Source: Micavibrio sp. UBA2020 (GTDB lineage: Bacteria > Pseudomonadota > Alphaproteobacteria > Micavibrionales > UBA2020). From it: DNA of 6,455 nt. Shown here piece after piece: positions 5,769 to 6,455 of the stretch. A model generated the notes under the pieces. It was given only the letters and a program-made list of their open reading frames with translations. It had not been told where the DNA came from and did no database searches. Position 1 is the stretch's first letter, and each line of letters begins with the position of its first letter. Made by a program: the position numbers and the translations under genes. The stretch spans positions 1 to 6,455 of the forward strand of contig DDBY01000021.1 in assembly GCA_002334985.1 (NCBI GenBank). Direction: 5' to 3'.

Positions 5769-6358
5769 TGCGCCCCCTTCTCGCACTCGTCCCTTGCGTT
5801 TTTCTCGCGCTCTGTGCGGGCGGATTTTTCGTGCCCGCCGCGCTCAGCCCCGCCCCTGCTTTCGCGCAAAGCTCCGCCAGCAGCGAAGACCCTTACCTCA
5901 AGGAATACAGGGTGCGCGCCGGACGCCGCATGACCAATACTAACCAAGGTCTCTCCACCGGTGGCCGCATCGGCGTCGAGGACAGCGCCGCCGCACTGGC
6001 CGCCGAAGAAGAAGCCCTGCGCAAAAAAGCAGAAAAAAAAGCGGCCGAAGCCGCCAAGAAAAAACAAGCCGCCGCCCCCGCAAACGCGGTGCCATGCCAG
6101 AGCCTTGAAGATTTGCTGAAAATCATCGTCGGCCAGCGCCGCCTTGGCTATCTGGCCGATGCCGTCGATAACGGCGGCACGGTGCACATGTGGTTTGTCA
6201 GCAATGTACGCCGCGAATGGGTATCCATCACCGTCGCGCAGGATTTGACAGCCTGCATCACCGCCGAAGGCAGCGCATGGAATTACGCGCTCGAGCCCAT
6301 GAAATCAGGCGCAAACCTTGAAGACGCAAGCGCAGAAGAGCTGCCCGCGCAGGAATAG
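5768..6358 (+). CDS. Secreted Ala/Lys-rich protein with a two-cysteine C-terminal domain
   Basis: This 196-aa protein starts with a Sec-type signal peptide: MRP, then a long hydrophobic stretch to AFA, with likely cleavage after residue 33 (AFA|QS). No lipobox is present. Residues 40-70 are polar. Residues 74-104 form a highly charged Ala/Glu/Lys helix, probably a coiled coil or cell-wall spacer. The C-terminal domain (about 108-176) contains C110 and C163, with a central GGTVHMWFVS and a closing TACITAEGSAWNY. The C...G...W...C...G-x-x-W layout resembles small periplasmic proteins I recall from alphaproteobacteria (C...L...G...W...SCLVAAGE-x-W type). The two cysteines could form a disulfide in the periplasm. 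The ATG overlaps the tldD TGA by one base, so the genes are translationally coupled and probably in one operon. The function is unknown; co-transcription with a cytosolic peptidase does not define it. Confidence 0.88.
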   Translation: MRPLLALVPCVFLALCAGGFFVPAALSPAPAFAQSSASSEDPYLKEYRVRAGRRMTNTNQGLSTGGRIGVEDSAAALAAEEEALRKKAEKKAAEAAKKKQAAAPANAVPCQSLEDLLKIIVGQRRLGYLADAVDNGGTVHMWFVSNVRREWVSITVAQDLTACITAEGSAWNYALEPMKSGANLEDASAEELPAQE

Positions 6359-6375
6359 GCTTTCTAAAGCATGTG

Positions 6376-6455
6376 GTCATACCGGCGCAGGCCGGTATCC
6401 AGCCAAGACCGGCAGGGCTTGACTTATAAACAAGCGCTTCGCGCACTGGATACCG
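6376..6455. repeat. Dispersed palindromic repeat element, truncated by the window edge
   Basis: The left arm GTCATACCGGCGCAGGCCGG plus TATCCAG (6376-6402) contains the inner hairpin ATACCGGC-GCAG-GCCGGTAT. The right arm begins as CTGGATACCG (6446-6455), the exact reverse complement of 6393-6402, and continues off the window. The minus-strand reading contains WIPACAGMT, a well-known signature of a short non-autonomous repeat dispersed in many proteobacteria. The 43-bp centre (6403-6445) has the palindrome AAGCGCTT. It sits just after the tldD operon, as such elements commonly sit at 3' ends. It has no T-run, so it is not an ordinary terminator. Confidence 0.8.

Noticed and set aside
5549..6187. 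A 212-codon minus-strand frame across the tldD / secreted protein junction
   Set aside because: It has Gly/Phe-rich low-complexity composition mirroring the Ala/Lys repeats of the plus-strand gene, with no domain and no ribosome binding site.
6258..6446. A 62-codon minus-strand frame containing WIPACAGMT
   Set aside because: This is the usual translation of a dispersed non-coding repeat and overlaps the end of the secreted protein gene.

Overview
The window is GC-rich, densely packed bacterial chromosomal DNA. Its gene content, protein style and a terminal palindromic repeat of the type whose reading frame contains 'IPACAGM' suggest an alphaproteobacterium or close relative. That placement is inference: there is no rRNA or other phylogenetic marker here.

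Bases 1-4149 carry six genes, all on the minus strand. In order of transcription from right to left they are a 60-aa small protein (B), a 154-aa ankyrin-repeat protein, an 80-aa small protein (A), the carboxyltransferase (beta) subunit of methylcrotonyl-CoA carboxylase, a 216-aa membrane protein and an unrecognised protein that runs off the left edge. Small proteins A and B are recognisably paralogous and flank the ankyrin gene. The unit carrying A ends in a strong intrinsic terminator (2875-2905). The carboxylase gene then starts from its own likely promoter, which is overlapped by an 11-bp-arm inverted repeat that looks like an operator. The membrane-protein gene begins 3 nt after the carboxylase stop and has no Shine-Dalgarno sequence, so it is probably translated by coupling.

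Bases 4329-6358 are on the plus strand. They hold tldD, a metallopeptidase of the TldD/PmbA family, and a secreted Ala/Lys-rich protein with two cysteines whose start codon overlaps the tldD stop (TGATG), so the two are almost certainly one operon. The 180-bp gap 4150-4328 is a divergent intergenic region.

The most unusual parts are: (i) the small A / ankyrin / small B cluster, with three tandem 26-bp repeats at the 3' end of B, the stop codon of B lying in the loop of the first repeat hairpin; (ii) the operator-like palindrome at the carboxylase promoter; (iii) the leader of small A, with a GGA-loop hairpin and a second GGA at the ribosome binding site; and (iv) the truncated dispersed repeat at the right edge. 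Leucine catabolism is represented by one subunit only; the biotin-carrying partner is not in the window. No tRNA, rRNA, CRISPR array, transposase or phage gene was seen. No stretch longer than 300 bases lacks a gene.
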